Below are positions 1-8,429 of a DNA stretch of 64,000 nt, in pieces. This stretch comes from Mycobacterium yunnanensis. GTDB lineage: Bacteria > Actinomycetota > Actinomycetes > Mycobacteriales > Mycobacteriaceae. Location: positions 1,042,312 through 1,106,311 of the forward strand of contig NZ_JACKVK010000008.1 in assembly GCF_025823185.1 (NCBI RefSeq), given 5' to 3'. The notes beneath the pieces were generated by a model that had not been told where the DNA came from, ran no database searches, and was given only the letters and a program-made list of their open reading frames with translations. The first letter of the stretch is position 1; every line of letters starts with the position of its first letter. The position numbers and the translations under genes were made by a program.

Positions 1-69
1 GACCCTCGCGCGGGTATACGACCAACTCGGATTCCTCAGAAAACGTTCCTAGGCCACCAGGAGACCGGC

Positions 70-1095
70 GTGACCGAACCGGCGCAGCCCGGCATATTGG
101 ACCGGCTCCGAGCCAGGTATCACTGGTTCGACCGTGTCATGCGCGCGCAGGGGCGCTACGAGGACAGCAAGGGCGACTTCTACGCGGCGGGCATCACCTA
201 CTTCACCATCTTCGCGCTGTTTCCCCTGCTCATGGTCGCGTTCGCGGCCGGGGGGTTCGTGCTGGCCAGCAGACCCGACCTGCTGTCGGTGGTCGAAGCC
301 AAGATCATGGGGTCGGTGTCCGGCCAGCTCGGGCAGCAACTCGTCGACCTGATGAAGTCCGCCATCGAATCGCGCACCTCCGTCGGCGTCATCGGGCTGG
401 CCACCGCCGCGTGGGCGGGCCTGGGGTGGATGGCCAACCTGCGGGAGGCACTCAGCCAGATGTGGGGCCTGCAGCGTGGCGAGCCCGGCGGCTTCATCGG
501 CACCAAGCTCTCGGACCTGCTGGCGCTGCTGTCGACGTTCGTGGCGATCGTCGTCACCGTCGCCCTGTCGCTGCTCGGCAACGACACGGTGATGCGCAAC
601 GTCATCGAATGGCTCGGCATCCCCGAGTTCACCGGCCTGGGCGTATTGCTGCGCGTCGCGTCCCTCGTGGTCTCCCTCGGCATCTCCTGGCTGCTGTTCA
701 CCTGGATCATCGCCCGCCTGCCCCGGGAGTCGGCCACGCTCCGCAGCGCTGCGCGGGCTGGTCTGCTCGCCGCGGTGGGCTTCGAGATCTTCAAGTTGGT
801 GGCGTCGGTGTATCTCGGGGCGGTGCTCCGCGGCCCGGCCGGTGCCACGTTTGGTCCCGTCCTGGGGTTGATGGTGTTCGCCTACATCACCGCGCGTCTC
901 ATCCTCTTCTCGACGGCATGGGCCGCGACGGCGTCGGAGAACCTGGTGGCTGCGCCGGTCGGGCCACCCGACCCAGCCGAGATCACCACCAGGGTCGAGA
1001 TTCAGGAAGGGCTCGGGGTGCGTGGCGCCATCGCCGCGGCGGGCGTCGGTGCGCTTGGCGCCCTTGGCATCTCGCGACTGACGCGGCGGCGTTAA
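70..1095 (+). CDS. YihY/BrkB (YhjD-type) inner membrane protein
   Basis: A 341-residue integral membrane protein of the YihY/BrkB/YhjD family. The N-terminal cytosolic stretch (about residues 1-40) is followed by a conserved family segment with tyrosine-rich GITYF and IFALFPLLM motifs, then about six membrane helices to residue 300 and a short tail ending in arginines. The GTG start is preceded by AGGAG at 59-63. Family roles are poorly fixed; in E. coli YhjD is linked to lipid A/LPS export suppression, which has no direct mycobacterial meaning. It resembles M. tuberculosis Rv3335c from memory. It converges on the carboxypeptidase gene, and the two stop codons share the bases TTAA. Confidence 0.85.
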   Translation: MTEPAQPGILDRLRARYHWFDRVMRAQGRYEDSKGDFYAAGITYFTIFALFPLLMVAFAAGGFVLASRPDLLSVVEAKIMGSVSGQLGQQLVDLMKSAIESRTSVGVIGLATAAWAGLGWMANLREALSQMWGLQRGEPGGFIGTKLSDLLALLSTFVAIVVTVALSLLGNDTVMRNVIEWLGIPEFTGLGVLLRVASLVVSLGISWLLFTWIIARLPRESATLRSAARAGLLAAVGFEIFKLVASVYLGAVLRGPAGATFGPVLGLMVFAYITARLILFSTAWAATASENLVAAPVGPPDPAEITTRVEIQEGLGVRGAIAAAGVGALGALGISRLTRRR

Positions 1096-1100
1096 CGCCG
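1087..1100. repeat. 14-bp perfect palindrome over two convergent stop codons
   Basis: The palindrome CGGCGTTAACGCCG contains both stop codons: TAA of the upstream plus-strand gene and TAA of the minus-strand carboxypeptidase overlap within TTAA. It may be a minimal bidirectional hairpin, but there is no T-tract and no loop, so termination is only a possibility. Confidence 0.5.
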
Positions 1101-2339
1101 AGATTCGCTGGGGCGACGGTTGATCGACCGGGCGCCCATGATCAATCCGAACACGACGAGCGACCCGACCACGCCGACGCCGACGCGCACCGGAACGGCG
1201 TCGACGCCCGGCAGCGGAGAAGCTGCGACGTCCTGGGCGGGCACGTTGTCGCCAAGTGGGTTGGCCGCCCTGACCGTCAGCGACGGGTCGGGGTCGATCA
1301 GCGTGCCGACCTTGGTGCCCGGTGCGGTCGCGAAGCCGTAGTCGAGCAGGTGCGCGGCCTGCTCCCACGGGGCAATCGGCAACCGGGTGCCGTGCAACAT
1401 GATCGCGACCAGCCGACGACCGTCGCGTTCGGCCCCGCCCACGAATGTCTGCCCCGCGTCGTCGGTGTATCCGGTCTTGCCGCCGAGCGCGCCGGGATAG
1501 TTGTAGAGCAGCTGGTTGTCGTTCTCCAGCTGGTAGCCGGGGCTGTCCTCCTGGCCGTCGCGGGGGTGCCCTGGAAAGTCGTAGGTCTTGGTGGCCACGA
1601 CGTTGGCGAAGACGGCGTTCTGCCAGGCGTAGCGGTAGAACAACCCCAGGTCGTAGGCCGAGGTGCTCATGCCGGGACCGTCGAGGCCGGACGGGGTGGC
1701 GGCGCGGGTGTCGCGTCCGCCGAGCTTGCCTGCGAGGTCGTTGATCTTGGCCAGGGCGGTGTCCATGCCGCCGAGCTGGACGGCCAGCGCATGTGCGGCG
1801 TCGTTGCCGGAGTGCATGAGCAGTCCGTGCAGGAGGTCGTTGACGGTGTACTTGCCGCCCTTGTCGACGCCGACGCGCGTGCCCTCCGCGGCGGCGTCGT
1901 CCGAGGTCCCCGTCACCTGCTTGTTGATGGGGAGCTCCCGCAGGGACTGCATGGCGACGAGCACCTTGATGATGCTGGCGGGGCGATGCCTGCCGTGTGG
2001 GTCTCGGGCGGCGATGATGTCGCCGTTGTCGAGGTCGGCGACCACCCATGCCTCGGCGGAGACGTCGTCGGGCACCGGCGGGGTGCCGGGTGCGGTGATG
2101 ATCCCGCACCCGGACAGCGCGTCACCGCCGAGTGGCTTGGCCGGAACGGGCAGTGGCGCTGGCGGGTCGCCGGACTCGGGGACCTCGGAGGAGTCGACGG
2201 CCGGAGGGGTGACCACCTTGTACGGGCAGGCGTCGTCGGCGTGGGCCAGCGCGGGGCTGCCGAGCAGGCAGAAGGCCGCCAAGAGGGGCGTGGCCACCAA
2301 CGCGGCCGCGCGTCGGGACACGGTGTGCAACGTCGCCAT
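1092..2339 (-). CDS. dacB1: D-alanyl-D-alanine carboxypeptidase, DacB1-type (S11 family)
   Basis: A 415-residue exported penicillin-binding protein that trims the terminal D-Ala from peptidoglycan stem peptides. It has an N-terminal signal peptide (Arg-Arg then a hydrophobic stretch ending in ALAHA, residues 1-34). The S11 catalytic motifs are all present: SIIK (SxxK), SGN and KTG. A C-terminal hydrophobic helix followed by arginines would anchor it in the membrane. Length and layout match mycobacterial DacB1 (Rv3330 in M. tuberculosis, from memory). It lies downstream of the aminotransferase on the same strand but is separated by 153 bp and a large inverted repeat, so it is probably transcribed separately. 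Confidence 0.92.
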   Translation of the reverse strand: MATLHTVSRRAAALVATPLLAAFCLLGSPALAHADDACPYKVVTPPAVDSSEVPESGDPPAPLPVPAKPLGGDALSGCGIITAPGTPPVPDDVSAEAWVVADLDNGDIIAARDPHGRHRPASIIKVLVAMQSLRELPINKQVTGTSDDAAAEGTRVGVDKGGKYTVNDLLHGLLMHSGNDAAHALAVQLGGMDTALAKINDLAGKLGGRDTRAATPSGLDGPGMSTSAYDLGLFYRYAWQNAVFANVVATKTYDFPGHPRDGQEDSPGYQLENDNQLLYNYPGALGGKTGYTDDAGQTFVGGAERDGRRLVAIMLHGTRLPIAPWEQAAHLLDYGFATAPGTKVGTLIDPDPSLTVRAANPLGDNVPAQDVAASPLPGVDAVPVRVGVGVVGSLVVFGLIMGARSINRRPSESRR

Positions 2340-2421
2340 GATGTCTGCAGGTTAGGCGACCGCCGCAGGTTTCCAGGGTTGCCACGCTGTTACCAAAGTG
2401 ACTGCTGAGTTCTCACTCACG

Positions 2422-2481
2422 CCGACTGCACGGTTGTTCGCAACCCCTCTCGGGCGATGCGTGCGACAACCGTGCAGTCGG
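2422..2481 (-). terminator. 16-bp inverted repeat downstream of the aminotransferase gene
   Basis: Perfect 16-bp arms at 2422-2437 and 2466-2481 surround a 28-base loop. It begins 11 bases beyond the aminotransferase stop, so it is a candidate terminator for the lrp-aminotransferase unit. The long loop and missing T-tract are unusual, and it could instead be a protein-binding dyad. Confidence 0.5.
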
Positions 2482-2492
2482 GGTGTGGATGG

Positions 2493-3878
2493 CTAGAGGA
2501 GCCGGCCCGCCTCGCCAAGCACCGAGTGGAGGATGTCGTAGATCGCGTCGAATTCCTTCTGACCGCAGATCAGCGGCGGAGCCAACTGGACGACTGGGTC
2601 GCCACGGTCGTCGGCGCGGCAGTACAGCCCCGCCTCGAACAACGCCGGGGTGAGGAAGCCGCGGAGCAGGCGCTCGCACTCCTCGTCGTTGAAGGTCTCC
2701 TTGGTCGTCTTGTCCTTGACCAATTCGATGCCGTAGAAGAAGCCCTCGCCGCGGACGTCACCCACGATGGGCAGGTCGTAGAGCTTCTCCAGGGTGGACC
2801 GGAAGGCCGGCGCCATCTCCTTGACGTGGGCGTTGATGCCCTCGCGCTCGAAGATGTCGAGGTTGGCCAGCGCCACTGCCGCCGAGACGGGATGCCCGCC
2901 GAAGGTGTAGCCGTGGCCGAAGACCGTGGAGCCGTCGTTGAACGGTTCGAAGAGTCGGTCGCTGGCGATCATCGCGCCGATCGGCGAGTAGCCCGAGGTC
3001 AACCCCTTGGCGCAGGTGATGATGTCGGGAACGTAGCCGAAGTCGTCGCAGGCGAACATCGACCCGATCCGGCCGTAGGCGCAGATGACCTCGTCGGAGA
3101 CCAGCAGCACATCGTACTCGTCGCAGATCTCGCGCACCCGCTCGAAGTACCCGGGCGGGGGCGGGAAGCAGCCGCCGGCGTTCTGCACCGGCTCCAGGAA
3201 GACGGCGGCCACGGTGTCGGGGCCCTCGAACTCGATGGCCTCGGCGATGCGGTCGGCGCAGTAGCGGCCCCACGCCTTGGGGTCGGTGCTGAACTGCTCC
3301 GGAGCCCGGTAGAAGTTGGTGTTGGGGACGCGGAAGCCACCCGGGGTCGGCGGGTCGAACGGCGCCTTGAACGTCGGGATGCCGGTGATGGCCAGCGCGC
3401 CCTGCGGGGTGCCGTGGTAGGCGATGGACCGCGAGATCACCTTGTACTTGCCCGGCTTGCCGGTCAGCTTGAAGAACTGCTTGGCCAGCTTCCACGCGCT
3501 CTCGACGGCCTCGCCGCCGCCGGTGGTGAAGAAGACCCGGTTGAGGTCACCGGGCGCGTAGTTGGCGATGCGTTCGGCCAGTTCCGCGGCGGGCGGGGTG
3601 GCGAAGGACCACAGCGGGAAGAAGGACAGGGTCTCGGCCTGCTTGGCGGCGGCCTCGGCCAGTTCGGCGCGGCCGTGGCCGACCTGAACCACGAACAGCC
3701 CCGAGAGGCCGTCGATGAACTTGTTGCCGTCGCCGTCCCAGATGTGGACGCCCTCACCGCGGGTGATGACCGTCGGGGTGATGTCGTCGCCGTGCCGGGC
3801 GAAGTGGCCCCACATGTGACGCTTGGCCTTGGCGGCCGAGTCGGTGTATACGGTTGGATCTGAATCTAGAAGAGTCAT
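2493..3878 (-). CDS. class III PLP-dependent aminotransferase (omega-amine/putrescine type)
   Basis: A 461-residue class III aminotransferase, the family of omega-amino acid:pyruvate, GABA and putrescine aminotransferases. Visible features are the N-terminal G-x-G-x-x-I-WDGDGN segment, FFTTGGGEAVESAWKLA for cofactor phosphate binding, the SDEVICAYGR aspartate region and the PLP lysine in TCAKGLTSGYSPIGA. The ATG at 3878 is chosen because it overlaps the Lrp stop as ATGA; a TTG at 3890 is possible but less likely. The Lrp regulator upstream and the divergent aminobutyraldehyde-type dehydrogenase suggest amine (putrescine or GABA-type) catabolism. Synteny fits Rv3329. The exact amine is not decided by sequence. 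Confidence 0.88.
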   Translation of the reverse strand: MTLLDSDPTVYTDSAAKAKRHMWGHFARHGDDITPTVITRGEGVHIWDGDGNKFIDGLSGLFVVQVGHGRAELAEAAAKQAETLSFFPLWSFATPPAAELAERIANYAPGDLNRVFFTTGGGEAVESAWKLAKQFFKLTGKPGKYKVISRSIAYHGTPQGALAITGIPTFKAPFDPPTPGGFRVPNTNFYRAPEQFSTDPKAWGRYCADRIAEAIEFEGPDTVAAVFLEPVQNAGGCFPPPPGYFERVREICDEYDVLLVSDEVICAYGRIGSMFACDDFGYVPDIITCAKGLTSGYSPIGAMIASDRLFEPFNDGSTVFGHGYTFGGHPVSAAVALANLDIFEREGINAHVKEMAPAFRSTLEKLYDLPIVGDVRGEGFFYGIELVKDKTTKETFNDEECERLLRGFLTPALFEAGLYCRADDRGDPVVQLAPPLICGQKEFDAIYDILHSVLGEAGRLL

Positions 3879-4396
3879 CTTGTGCCCCAATTGTATTGCT
3901 GCTTAACGAGTTTGAGGTAAACCAAAGTTTCGGTGGATATCACCCCTGGTACGGCGCGGATCTTGGTGTTGAGCAGGTCGAGCAGATCGCCGTCGTCCTC
4001 GCAGACGACTTCCACGATGGCGTCGAAGGACCCGGCGGTGAGTACCACGTAGTCGACGGACTCGATGGCCGCGAGCTTGTCGGCGATCTTGGTCGTGTCG
4101 CCGGTGCACCGGATGCCGATCATCGCCTGACGGGCGAACCCCAGCTGCATGGGATCGGTGACCGCCACGATCTGCATGACACCCGCGTCGGCCATCCGCT
4201 GCACGCGCTGACGGACCGCAGCCTCGGATAGGCCGACCGCCTTGCCGATGCCGGCATAGGAGCGCCGGCCGTCCTGCTGCAGCTTCTCGATGATCGCCTT
4301 GGAGAGTTCGTCGAGCTGAAACGCCGCACCAGGACGAGAATGGTTGATTCGCAACGAGACAGCTTGGGCGCTCGGCAGAGCATCCCTATCGACCAT
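3875..4396 (-). CDS. Lrp/AsnC family transcriptional regulator
   Basis: A 173-residue Lrp/AsnC regulator. The winged helix-turn-helix occupies about residues 28-85 (LDELSKAIIEKLQQDGRRSY onward) and the C-terminal RAM ligand-binding/oligomerisation domain about 90-165. The N-terminus carries some 20 residues more than typical, so the true start may be internal; no good ribosome binding site precedes the ATG. Its stop overlaps the aminotransferase ATG by four bases, so the two are translationally coupled. It probably senses an amino acid or amine and controls the aminotransferase and the divergent dehydrogenase, as Lrp-type genes commonly do for neighbours. Confidence 0.88.
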   Translation of the reverse strand: MVDRDALPSAQAVSLRINHSRPGAAFQLDELSKAIIEKLQQDGRRSYAGIGKAVGLSEAAVRQRVQRMADAGVMQIVAVTDPMQLGFARQAMIGIRCTGDTTKIADKLAAIESVDYVVLTAGSFDAIVEVVCEDDGDLLDLLNTKIRAVPGVISTETLVYLKLVKQQYNWGTR

Positions 4397-4519
4397 GACG
4401 ACGATTGTGCACGGAATCCGTCGTCAACGGCAACCAATGCCATGAAATCGTTCGTTTCGCCCGGTCTCGGCGGGGGATATGCGTAGCTGAGTCGGTGAGG
4501 GTCGACTAGCTTTACGGTC

Positions 4520-6010
4520 ATGACGATCGCGAGTAGTTGGATTGACGGCGCCGAAGTGACCACGGGCGGCCAGGCCCATCGGATCGTCGACCCGGCGACC
4601 GGAAACGACGTTGCCGACCTCGCCCTGGCGACCCCCGCCGACGTCGACTCCGCCGTGGCGTCGGCCAGAGCGGCCCTGCCGAGCTGGGCCACCGCCACCC
4701 CCGCCGAGCGGTCGGCGGTGCTGGCCAAGCTGGCCCATATGGCCGGTGAACACTCCAAGCAGTTGGTCGCCGAGGAGGTCAGCCAGACCGGCAAGCCGGT
4801 GCGGTTGGCGACGGAGTTCGACGTGCCGGGAAGCGTGGACAACATCGACTTCTTCGCCGGCGCGGCGCGACACCTCGAGGGCAAGGCCAGCGCCGAGTAC
4901 TCCGCCGACCACACCTCGAGCATCCGTCGCGAGGCCATCGGTGTCGTCGCGACCATCACGCCCTGGAACTATCCGCTGCAGATGGCGGTCTGGAAGGTGC
5001 TTCCCGCGCTGGCCGCAGGATGTTCGGTGGTCATCAAGCCCGCCGAGGTCACGCCGTTGACCACGCTGACCCTCGCGCGGTTGGCCAGCGAGGCCGGGCT
5101 GCCCGCCGGCGTGCTGAACGTCGTCACCGGCGCGGGTGCGGACGTCGGGACGGCGCTGGCCGGGCACAGCGACGTCGACCTGGTGACGTTCACCGGGTCG
5201 ACGGCCGTCGGCCGCAAGGTGATGGCGGCCGCGGCCCAGCACGGACACCGCACCCAGCTCGAACTCGGCGGCAAGGCGCCGTTCCTCGTGTTCGACGACG
5301 CCGATCTCGACGCCGCCGTCCACGGTGCCGTCGCGGCGTCGCTGATCAACACCGGCCAGGACTGCACGGCCGCGACGCGGGCGATCGTGGCACGTGACCT
5401 CTACGACGACTTCGTCGCCGGCGTCGGCGAGCTGATGGGAAAGATCGTCGTCGGCGATCCGCACGACCCCGACACCGACCTCGGTCCGCTGATCACCGCG
5501 GCGCACCGAACCAAGGTGGCCGGGATGGTCGAGCGGGCCACGGCCGAGGGCGGCCGCATCGTCACCGGCGGCATGGCACCGGACCTGCCCGGGTCGTTCT
5601 ACCGGCCGACGCTCATCGCCGACGTCGACGAACGTTCCGAGGTCTACCGCAGCGAGATCTTCGGCCCCGTCCTGGTCGCGCGTCCCTTCACCGACGACGA
5701 CGACGGCATCCGCCAGGCCAACGACACCGAGTACGGGCTGGCGGCCTCGGCCTGGACCCGCGACGTCTACCGAGCGCAGCGCGCGTCACGCGAGATCCAC
5801 GCCGGCTGCGTGTGGATCAACGACCACATTCCGATCATCAGCGAAATGCCCCACGGCGGAGTCGGTGCGTCCGGCTTCGGCAAGGACATGAGCGACTACT
5901 CCTTCGAGGAGTACCTCACGATCAAGCACGTGATGAGCGACATCACGGCGGTGGCCGAAAAGGATTGGCACCGCATCATATTCACGAAGCGAAGCGGAGC
6001 TGAATCATGA
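4520..6010 (+). CDS. aldehyde dehydrogenase, gamma-aminobutyraldehyde type
   Basis: A 496-residue NAD(P)-dependent aldehyde dehydrogenase. The ITPWNYPLQMAVWKVLPALAAG cofactor segment, FTGSTAVG, the catalytic glutamate in LELGGKAP and the nucleophilic cysteine in NTGQDCTAATR are all present. Overall sequence matches gamma-aminobutyraldehyde dehydrogenases (PatD/ProR type), which oxidise the product of putrescine transamination to GABA. It is divergent from lrp-aminotransferase, fitting a putrescine-to-GABA route. Its last codons lie in a 35-bp tandem duplication, so the C-terminal FTKRSGAES coding sequence is repeated after the stop. Confidence 0.88.
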   Translation: MTIASSWIDGAEVTTGGQAHRIVDPATGNDVADLALATPADVDSAVASARAALPSWATATPAERSAVLAKLAHMAGEHSKQLVAEEVSQTGKPVRLATEFDVPGSVDNIDFFAGAARHLEGKASAEYSADHTSSIRREAIGVVATITPWNYPLQMAVWKVLPALAAGCSVVIKPAEVTPLTTLTLARLASEAGLPAGVLNVVTGAGADVGTALAGHSDVDLVTFTGSTAVGRKVMAAAAQHGHRTQLELGGKAPFLVFDDADLDAAVHGAVAASLINTGQDCTAATRAIVARDLYDDFVAGVGELMGKIVVGDPHDPDTDLGPLITAAHRTKVAGMVERATAEGGRIVTGGMAPDLPGSFYRPTLIADVDERSEVYRSEIFGPVLVARPFTDDDDGIRQANDTEYGLAASAWTRDVYRAQRASREIHAGCVWINDHIPIISEMPHGGVGASGFGKDMSDYSFEEYLTIKHVMSDITAVAEKDWHRIIFTKRSGAES

Positions 6011-6052
6011 GTTCCGTCACGAAGCGAAGCGGAGCTGAATCATGAGTTCCGT
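5983..6052 (+). repeat. perfect 35-bp tandem duplication spanning the aldehyde dehydrogenase stop
   Basis: Copies at 5983-6017 and 6018-6052 are identical. The first copy includes the dehydrogenase stop as ATGA (6007-6010). From that ATG a 12-codon reading frame runs to 6045, where a second ATGA (6042-6045) opens a 7-codon frame ending at 6065. That last TGA overlaps the GTG of the next gene (6062). The result is a chain of overlapping stop-start junctions. Confidence 0.9.
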
Positions 6053-6061
6053 TAGTAAGCG

Positions 6062-7252
6062 GTGACGGGTGTGGAGGTACGCGACGCCACCGACGGCGAC
6101 TGGCCGGGCATCGCGCGACTGACCGCGACCAGCTTCGGCTCCCATTGGCACCCCGAGACGTTCGCCGCGTGGCGCACGTTGATGCCCACCGGCAGCACGG
6201 TGGTCGTCGCCGACGGCGAGGACGTCGTCGGGATGGCGCACTACCTGGACTTCACCCTGACCGTGCCGGGCGGGGCGCTCGTCCCCGCCGCCGGGCTGAC
6301 CTGGGTCGGGGTGGCTCCGACGCATCGGCGACGCGGTCTGTTGCGCGCCATGTTCGCCGAACTCCACGACCGGATCGCCGGCGCCGGTTACCCGTTCGCC
6401 GTGTTGACCGCGTCGGAGGGTGGCATCTACGGCCGCTTCGGCTACGGGGCCGCCACCACCGAGACCACGCTGGTGGTGGATCGGCGCTTCGCCCGGTTGC
6501 ACGCCGACCTGCCCGATCCGGGCGGGGTGCGCCTCGTCGACCCGCGCGAGAACCGCGACCGCCTCGCCGAGGTCTACGACCGCTACCGGCGGCACACGCC
6601 AGGGGGTCTCGAGCGACCCCTGCCGCTGTGGGACGACCTGCTGGCGGACTGGCCGGATTCACGCGGGGGAAGTACGGCCTGGTTCTGCCTGCTGCATCCC
6701 GACGGGTACGCGCTCTACCGCAGTCACGGTCGGCCGAGAAGCGTTCGGGTGGAGGAATTCACGGCCGTGACACCGCAGGCGCACGTGGCGCTGTGGCGGG
6801 CGCTCGCCGGCCTGGATCTGGTGGAGACGGTCACGGTGCGAAGCCATCCGGCCGATCCGCTGCCCTACCTGTTCGACGACGCCAGGGTGGTACGCACCAC
6901 CCACGCCGAGGACGAGCTGTGGGTCCGCATCATGGACGTGCCCGCGGCGCTCCAGGCTCGCACCTACGCCGCCGACCTCGACGTCGTCATCGGCGTCGAC
7001 GACGGATTCCGTTCTGACGGAGGCATCTTCGCGTTGACGGTGCGAGACGGGCACGCCACCTGCGTGCCGACCGACGCGCCCGCCGAGATCACGATGTCCC
7101 TCGACGTGCTAGGCAGCCTCTACCTCGGCTTGCATTCCGCGCGCACGCTCGCGGCGGCAAGCCGTATCCGCGGTGGTAGCGCCGAGCAGCTGGCGGGTCT
7201 CGACGCCGCGTTCGGCGTCGACGTCGCGGCCCGACTCGGTTTTCACTTCTAG
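6062..7252 (+). CDS. Eis-family GNAT N-acetyltransferase
   Basis: A 396-residue homologue of mycobacterial Eis, a hexameric acetyltransferase that modifies aminoglycosides at several amines and acetylates host proteins. The first GNAT domain carries the acetyl-CoA loop in VGVAPTHRRRGLLRAM (near residue 85-100) and the SEGGIYGRFGYG segment with the tyrosine used as general acid in Eis. The second GNAT-like half follows, and the C-terminal sterol-carrier-like domain ends in GFHF, where Eis uses its C-terminal carboxylate in catalysis. Length is close to the usual 402. The GTG start overlaps a mini-cistron stop; GTG at 6071 is an alternative. It is followed after 15 bases by the FAD oxidoreductase. 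Confidence 0.88.
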   Translation: MTGVEVRDATDGDWPGIARLTATSFGSHWHPETFAAWRTLMPTGSTVVVADGEDVVGMAHYLDFTLTVPGGALVPAAGLTWVGVAPTHRRRGLLRAMFAELHDRIAGAGYPFAVLTASEGGIYGRFGYGAATTETTLVVDRRFARLHADLPDPGGVRLVDPRENRDRLAEVYDRYRRHTPGGLERPLPLWDDLLADWPDSRGGSTAWFCLLHPDGYALYRSHGRPRSVRVEEFTAVTPQAHVALWRALAGLDLVETVTVRSHPADPLPYLFDDARVVRTTHAEDELWVRIMDVPAALQARTYAADLDVVIGVDDGFRSDGGIFALTVRDGHATCVPTDAPAEITMSLDVLGSLYLGLHSARTLAAASRIRGGSAEQLAGLDAAFGVDVAARLGFHF

Positions 7253-7267
7253 GAGGGGCGGACGACG

Positions 7268-8407
7268 GTGAAGTGCATCGTGATCGGTGCCGGCGCGTGG
7301 GGTCTGCCCGCGGCGGCGGAGATGAGCAGGCGCGGGCATGACGTCACCCTCGTCGACCGGCATGGTCCGTTCAACGCGTTGTCCTCGTCGGTTGGCCCGA
7401 CGCGGCTGTGGCGTCTGGCCGATCCCAATCCGGTCAAGGTGCGGCTGGGCCGCCGTGCACTCGAGGCGATGCACCGTCTCGCCGCGCGCGCAGGCACCGA
7501 GGTGTTCCTGACCCGCGGGCTGGTGTGGCGCGACGACGTGTCGTTGCCTGCGCTCGTCGACGCCCTCACCGCGGAGGACGTGGAGCACACCGAGGTGTCG
7601 GCGCGAGACGTCGGACACTTCTTCCCCGGACTTCGGCCCGACGGCAGAGACGCGATATGGCAGCCGCTGGCCGGCGTCGTCCTGGCCGAGACCTCGCTGC
7701 GTGCCCAGCTCGAATCCTTCTCCGGGTCAACGGTCTTCGGGCGCGAGGTCGTCGCCGTCGACGTCCGATCCGCTGGCGTCCGGGTGACCTTTGGCGACGG
7801 CGAGTCGGTTGACGCCGACGTGGTGGTGCTGGCGGCCGGCCCCGGCGCGGCCGGTCTGCTGGCCGGCGTTGGGGTCGACGTCGAGTTGCATCCCTACCTC
7901 GAGCAGGTGGTGCACTTCGGTGACGCGGCGCAGCCGTCGGCGAGCGACGCGTTGCCAGGCCTCTTCGACGGACCCCACGGTGCTCGGCCCGGTGTGTACG
8001 GCATGCCGACGCCCGGCCGTGGCTACAAGATCGGCTTCGACACCCCGCTTCGTGACTACCGGCGCTCCGACGAGGATCGGACCCCAGACCCCGCCCGCAC
8101 CAAGGTCATTCGAGACTACGTGCTGGAAAGCCTGCCGACGGTCCCGCCGACGGTGCGAGACGAGCAGGTGTGCGTCTGGACCGACTCGCCCGACGGCAAT
8201 TTCGTGGTCGACCGGCTACCGGGCGGCGTGGTGCTCGCATGTGGTGACCACGGCGAGGGGTTCAAGTTCTCGGCGTTGATGGGTGAGGTGCTGGCCGACT
8301 TGGCGGAGGGTCGGACGCCCGACGACGACGTCGCCCGGTTGTCGTTGGCGCGGTTGGCGACAGCGACGCCGCGCAGAGCGGGACCCCACGTGATGGGCAG
8401 GCACTAG
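7268..8407 (+). CDS. FAD-dependent oxidoreductase, DAO (sarcosine oxidase-like) family
   Basis: A 379-residue flavoprotein of the D-amino acid oxidase/sarcosine oxidase fold. The N-terminal dinucleotide motif GAGAWGLPAAAEMSRRG is at residues 7-23, the SVGPTRLWRL segment resembles the sarcosine oxidase flavin site, and a C-terminal ACGDHGEGFKFSALMGEVLADL segment is typical of the family. It would oxidise an N-methyl or secondary amine, producing an imine and a reduced electron carrier. GTG start at 7268 with AGGAGG just after the upstream stop, so it is co-transcribed with the Eis-like gene and probably the aldehyde dehydrogenase. The substrate is not evident. Confidence 0.82.
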   Translation: MKCIVIGAGAWGLPAAAEMSRRGHDVTLVDRHGPFNALSSSVGPTRLWRLADPNPVKVRLGRRALEAMHRLAARAGTEVFLTRGLVWRDDVSLPALVDALTAEDVEHTEVSARDVGHFFPGLRPDGRDAIWQPLAGVVLAETSLRAQLESFSGSTVFGREVVAVDVRSAGVRVTFGDGESVDADVVVLAAGPGAAGLLAGVGVDVELHPYLEQVVHFGDAAQPSASDALPGLFDGPHGARPGVYGMPTPGRGYKIGFDTPLRDYRRSDEDRTPDPARTKVIRDYVLESLPTVPPTVRDEQVCVWTDSPDGNFVVDRLPGGVVLACGDHGEGFKFSALMGEVLADLAEGRTPDDDVARLSLARLATATPRRAGPHVMGRH

Positions 8408-8429
8408 CGCCCGCCTCCACGCCGACGGA

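Noticed and set aside
411..2408. Long open frames opposite or shifted from known genes (for example 411-2408 plus strand)
   Set aside because: They are artefacts of high GC content; their translations are Arg/Gly/Pro-rich with no domains and they overlap well-supported genes.
4397..4519. Lrp operator between lrp and the aldehyde dehydrogenase gene
   Set aside because: No clear dyad or repeated word was seen in these 123 bases.
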